Source: Pseudomonadota bacterium | Lineage (GTDB): Bacteria; Pseudomonadota; Gammaproteobacteria; Burkholderiales; Nitrosomonadaceae | Direction of reading: 5' to 3' | DNA length: 7,555 nt | NCBI GenBank assembly: GCA_018240935.1 | Contig: JAFEEV010000319.1 | Location: forward strand, 1-7,555 | Notes under the pieces: generated by a model | What the model saw: the letters and a program-made list of their open reading frames with translations, nothing else | Databases searched by the model: none | Told to the model about the DNA's origin: nothing | Part shown: one piece after another, positions 5,098 through 7,555 of the stretch | Layout of the letters: every line of letters begins with the position of its first letter | Position numbering within the stretch: position 1 is the stretch's first letter | Position numbers and translations under genes: made by a program

Positions 5098-5970
5098 TCA
5101 AATGACGTTTTCGGGATGCTCGACGATTTCTTGATAAATCAGGTGGCGCAGCGCGAATACTTGATCCGGCTTGATGCCGGTAAATTCAACGCCGGAACAG
5201 ATTATTTTCTGATTTTTCTTTGCACTCTGCTTGGCCGACCGGATGTGAGCCTTGATGGACAGCGGTATTTCCCGGTCATGCACGGCGATGACAAAGGATA
5301 AGGTAATCACTGAACCTAATGTGCCCAACGGGAGTTGCGAGGTGATGCCGGCGCCGCAAATACTGAGATCGCTGATCGTGATCGGAATCGCTTTTTCGGC
5401 TACGGTTGCTTGCAGATTGCATTTAATTCTTCGTGACTTGCGTATGCTTTGACCTTGTATTTCTTTGGGAAAAGACAAATGCAGGTATTTAAACGGCACT
5501 TTGATGATCTTGTCGACAAATGCGGTAAATTTGTAGGCATATTGCCCGTTAATTAAGCGAATATTGATTTGATCGCCTTCAATAAAGGGCTCGCCGATCA
5601 ACTGGTCGGATGGCGGCATAGCGACAATCAAGCTGCTGTCTTGCACATAGCCGATCATGGAAGTTGCGTAAGAATTGCTTTCGCCGGAATTTTTCGAGTA
5701 AGTGGCTAAAGTAAGATGCATTTTATGACCCACTTTGAGGTGCATATCTTCAAAGCTGATTTTTTCCGGTGAATTTGCCGCGGGTTCAGCTTGTTCCGGA
5801 TCTTGTTTTTGCATGCGGAAAATCGGCGACTCTTCCAGTTGTTTTAACTCTTCCTCGCTTTTAAAGATGTAACCGCGTTTTTGTATCGGTTGCTGCGTTT
5901 GATCGAACAAATCCCAAGGTAGCGGCTGGCCGACTATCAAGTCTGTTGTTTGTATGGGTATCAATTCCAT
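5098..5970 (-). CDS. PilZ-domain c-di-GMP effector, YcgR-like
   Basis: A 290-residue protein, probably cytoplasmic, with no signal or membrane segment. The C-terminal PilZ domain (about 175-285) has both ligand motifs: RKSRR (Arg177, Arg180, Arg181; RxxxR) and DLSICG (Asp201, Ser203, Gly206; [D/N]xSxxG). It should therefore bind cyclic di-GMP. Ahead of it, about 76-172 looks like the YcgR-type N-terminal beta-barrel (LKVGHKMHL through KVPFKYLHLSFP). In E. coli YcgR this arrangement makes a flagellar brake. The first 50 residues (TTDLIVGQPLPWDLFD, then KRGYIFKSEEEL) form an additional small region resembling modules found in front of other c-di-GMP output proteins. A Gln/Glu/Pro-rich linker (about 53-72) joins the two parts. 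No flagellar or pilus gene is present here, so the output is unknown. The start at 5970 follows the natural MELIPIQ opening but has no clear Shine-Dalgarno sequence. Confidence 0.85.
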   Translation of the reverse strand: MELIPIQTTDLIVGQPLPWDLFDQTQQPIQKRGYIFKSEEELKQLEESPIFRMQKQDPEQAEPAANSPEKISFEDMHLKVGHKMHLTLATYSKNSGESNSYATSMIGYVQDSSLIVAMPPSDQLIGEPFIEGDQINIRLINGQYAYKFTAFVDKIIKVPFKYLHLSFPKEIQGQSIRKSRRIKCNLQATVAEKAIPITISDLSICGAGITSQLPLGTLGSVITLSFVIAVHDREIPLSIKAHIRSAKQSAKKNQKIICSGVEFTGIKPDQVFALRHLIYQEIVEHPENVI

Positions 5971-6180
5971 AATTGCGTTTTTAAAGTTGTTAGTGAGAAT
6001 CGGCTTACAAAGGCGCTAGCCGCTTTTAACCGCCGTTGCTAGAGTTGCCTTTATCGGTGCGGTTGTTTCAAAACTTTAACAACAGCGGATGTATTGTGTG
6101 ATTAAGGATAGAAAAGTGTAAGAATTGTGAGGACCGCAATCGAAAGTTATAGGAAAAATACCAAATACGGATATATATTC

Positions 6181-6201
6181 CCGTTAATGCTGCAATAACG
6201 G
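6181..6201. repeat. 21-bp near-perfect dyad, operator or hairpin candidate
   Basis: CCGTTA (6181-6186) and TAACGG (6196-6201) are exact inverted arms, and inside them TGC (6188-6190) pairs with GCA (6192-6194) around a central T. Nine of the ten symmetric pairs match; only the A-A pair at 6187/6195 fails. The position, about 100 bp before the porin promoter candidate and 210 bp before the PilZ start, suits a transcription factor site. I cannot name the regulator. Confidence 0.45.
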
Positions 6202-6284
6202 ATAGAGTATCAACGATGAAACCGTCCGGCGCGATTTTCCGCTTGCATTTTTTTCTGGCAAGTCAAATATCCCGGCGGTTTGCG

Positions 6285-6314
6285 TTGACCCTTGAAGCGA
6301 TTCAGTGTTAGAGT
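6285..6314 (+). promoter_or_regulatory. Promoter candidate for the porin gene
   Basis: TTGACC (6285-6290) matches the -35 consensus at 5 of 6 positions. TAGAGT (6309-6314) matches the -10 at 4 of 6 and is preceded by TGT, an extended -10 (TGn at 6306-6308). The spacer is 18 bp. Transcription near 6321 would give a leader of about 70 nt that includes the hairpin at 6326-6350. An alternative AT-rich -10, TATATT (6341-6346), has no suitable -35. Confidence 0.4.
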
Positions 6315-6325
6315 TCAATCCATAT

Positions 6326-6350
6326 GCAGATTATGGTTTTTATATTCTGC
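6326..6350 (+). repeat. Imperfect hairpin in the porin leader
   Basis: GCAGATTAT (6326-6334) can pair with ATATTCTGC (6342-6350) with one T-T mismatch, around a GGTTTTT loop. A T-run (6361-6366) follows, but it is about 10 nt past the stem and the stem is AT-rich, so it does not look like an intrinsic terminator. It may act as a stabilising 5' structure, as is common for abundant outer-membrane protein mRNAs, or be incidental. Confidence 0.3.
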
Positions 6351-6376
6351 TATTTGTATCTTTTTTATAGCTTTTT

Positions 6377-6390
6377 AGGGAGGAGGGAGG
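6377..6390 (+). promoter_or_regulatory. Fourteen-base purine Shine-Dalgarno tract of the porin
   Basis: The tract AGGGAGGAGGGAGG runs directly into ATG 6391. It contains AGGGAGG at 6377-6383 (7 nt from the ATG) and AGGAGG at 6381-6386 (4 nt away), so several registers can pair with 16S rRNA. It fixes the start at 6391 rather than the next Met codon at 6421 and suggests a high translation rate. Confidence 0.75.
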
Positions 6391-7555
6391 ATGATATATA
6401 AAACGATCTACAAAAACCAAATGACTCATGCCGTGGCGGGCGGGTTGCTGCTCGGTCTGAGTTCATTTGGTGTTGAAGCGAATACGAACAGTGTGATGGG
6501 CAATATCGGGAACGGCGGTAACGCTTTTATGAATGCCATAAAAAACAGCGGTATCAGATTTGGCGGCTGGGTTCATGGCGGAGCAACATTCAATCCCTAC
6601 CAAACGGATGGTTTCAACGGTCCGGTGACATTTGCCGATCAAGCAAACAGAGTGCAAATGAATCAATTGAATTTCTTTCTGGAGCGCCCGGTCAGGACGG
6701 AAGGAAAAGATTGGGATATCGGTTTTCGCGCCGATTTTATGTTTGGAACGGACGCGATCTTTACCCAAGCCTATGGCAATCCGCCATTCGATGTCAACAA
6801 TGGCCGGCCATTAGCCGACCGGGGAAACTGGGATTTGGGAATATGCTGTAGCTCCTTGCGTACTTACGGCATTGCGATTCCTCAAGCCTATGCGGAAGTC
6901 TATGCGCCTGTTGGTAACGGACTGAATATCAAAGTAGGGCATTTTTATACGCCTATCGGATATGAAACGGTACCGGCACCAAACAACTTCTTTTATACGC
7001 ATGCTTATACCATGCAATACGGCGAACCCTTCACTCATACGGGTGTGCTAAGCAACTATACCATTGACAAAAATTTCACCGCCATGGCGGGTGCGATCGG
7101 CGGCAGCGGAACGGGCGGCTGGGATGGTAACTTCGACAAGCAAATGGAAAACTGGGGTGGCATCGGTGGCATAACCTGGACCAGCGATGATCGCAAAACT
7201 TCTTTCAACGTCAGTGGCACCGGCAGTACAACTTCTACACGCAACAGCAGTTTTTGGGGGATGTACAGCATCGTTCTGAAACATATGCTGACAGACAAGA
7301 CACATTTGGTTGTGCAGCATGATCACGGTTTTGCCGACAATGTGCTGCTGGCCAATCTCAAGTATGCCGGTGTAGTGAAGGATGCGGAATGGTACGGTGT
7401 TAATATGCATGTCTATTACGATCTGACTCCGGATTTGTCGATCGGTGCGCGCGGCGAATGGTTCCGCGACCGCGATGGCTTTCGTGTCTTTGCTCCTGGG
7501 CGGGTGAGTTTAGCAACCAATTATCTTGCAAACAGCTATGCACTGGGTGGCGGGA
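6391..7555 (+). CDS. Outer-membrane beta-barrel porin, BBP2/OmpL-like (partial, runs off the window)
   Basis: The frame is open from ATG 6391 to the last base: 388 residues with no stop, so the C-terminus is missing. A Sec signal peptide is clear: lysines at 4 and 8, a hydrophobic AVAGGLLLGL core and probable cleavage after VEA at residue 30. The mature part shows alternating beta-strand character with many aromatic and glycine residues. Blocks recall the putative beta-barrel porin 2 (OmpL-like) family: FGGWVHGGATFNPY (about 57-70), NQLNFFLERPV (91-101), DIGFRADFMFGTDA (109-122), IPQAYAEVYAPVG (164-176), and KVGHFYTPIGYETVPAPNNF (181-200) followed by YGEPFTHTGVL (210-220). Function in this family is mostly assigned by fold as passive diffusion of small solutes; the solute here is unknown. 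A Cys-Cys pair at 152-153 is unusual for an outer-membrane barrel. Codon and base use look AT-richer than in the left half. Confidence 0.85.
   Translation, partial: MIYKTIYKNQMTHAVAGGLLLGLSSFGVEANTNSVMGNIGNGGNAFMNAIKNSGIRFGGWVHGGATFNPYQTDGFNGPVTFADQANRVQMNQLNFFLERPVRTEGKDWDIGFRADFMFGTDAIFTQAYGNPPFDVNNGRPLADRGNWDLGICCSSLRTYGIAIPQAYAEVYAPVGNGLNIKVGHFYTPIGYETVPAPNNFFYTHAYTMQYGEPFTHTGVLSNYTIDKNFTAMAGAIGGSGTGGWDGNFDKQMENWGGIGGITWTSDDRKTSFNVSGTGSTTSTRNSSFWGMYSIVLKHMLTDKTHLVVQHDHGFADNVLLANLKYAGVVKDAEWYGVNMHVYYDLTPDLSIGARGEWFRDRDGFRVFAPGRVSLATNYLANSYALGGG

Larger units (their letters stand above)
5971..6390. other. 420-bp intergenic region between the PilZ gene and the porin gene
   Basis: This gap separates two divergent genes and is AT-rich. 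It holds no credible gene; a 31-codon plus-strand frame (6216-6311) lacks support. Items seen are an inverted repeat CGGCT/AGCCG (6001-6005 and 6018-6022), a 21-bp near-perfect dyad (6181-6201), a promoter candidate for the porin (6285-6314), a leader hairpin (6326-6350) and a long purine Shine-Dalgarno tract (6377-6390). On the minus strand, GCCGATTC (6004 to 5997) resembles a flagellar sigma-28 -10, but its -35 is misplaced. The size of the gap suggests that the porin, the PilZ gene, or both are regulated here. Confidence 0.6.

Noticed and set aside
6001..6027. CGGCT/AGCCG hairpin followed by CTTTT as a plus-strand terminator
   Set aside because: The stem is only 5 bp with a 12-base loop and a short T-run, and no plus-strand gene ends before it.
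5997..6028. Sigma-28 (flagellar) promoter for the PilZ gene, from GCCGATTC on the minus strand
   Set aside because: The -10-like octamer matches at 6 of 8 positions, but the nearest TAAA lies 20 bp away instead of about 15, and the expected position reads GCGG.
6216..6311. A 31-codon frame in the porin upstream region, possible leader peptide
   Set aside because: It has only a weak GGAT-type ribosome site, overlaps the -35 and part of the -10 of the porin promoter candidate, and shows no coding signature or signal features.

Overview
The window reads as chromosomal DNA of a Gram-negative proteobacterium. The best fit is a betaproteobacterium, possibly of the Nitrosomonas/Nitrosospira type. 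That assignment is inferred from the overall look of the proteins: GreB with a long acidic N-terminal tail, DinB with an insert in the palm/fingers region, and an OmpL-like porin. It does not rest on a marker gene. No rRNA, tRNA, CRISPR array, insertion sequence or phage gene is visible.

Layout, left to right. (1) Positions 1-190 are mostly leader DNA for an EmrE-type small multidrug resistance transporter (191-523, +). (2) Convergent with it, with stop codons 7 bp apart, is a group II PLP-dependent decarboxylase of the histidine decarboxylase type (531-1850, -). It carries an apparent twin-arginine (Tat) export signal. (3) Divergent from the decarboxylase is greB (1995-2543, +), a transcript cleavage factor with a good promoter candidate. 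(4) Convergent with greB is a YchJ/UPF0225-type SEC-C zinc-motif protein (2579-2989, -). (5) Divergent from that gene, over only 42 bp, is dinB, DNA polymerase IV (3032-4222, +), followed by a probable terminator. (6) A CPBP-family intramembrane glutamic protease follows (4394-5059, +). (7) A perfect 14-bp hairpin (5066-5097) separates it from a convergent PilZ/YcgR-like c-di-GMP effector (5098-5970, -). (8) A 420-bp intergenic region with a 21-bp dyad, a promoter candidate and a leader hairpin precedes a secreted beta-barrel porin of the BBP2/OmpL-like type (6391 to the window end, +, partial).

The genes are mostly single transcription units that alternate in orientation, so little shared function can be read from the order. 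Roles touched are cation/drug efflux, amine or amino acid metabolism outside the cytoplasm, transcription elongation rescue, translesion synthesis, membrane proteolysis, c-di-GMP signalling and outer-membrane permeability. The right third (from about 5.1 kb) looks AT-richer than the left, judged by eye.

No clearly new multi-gene system stands out. The most unusual item is the PLP decarboxylase with a Tat signal. Next come the CPBP protease, which may belong to the exosortase-associated subgroup, and the regulatory DNA between the PilZ gene and the porin.
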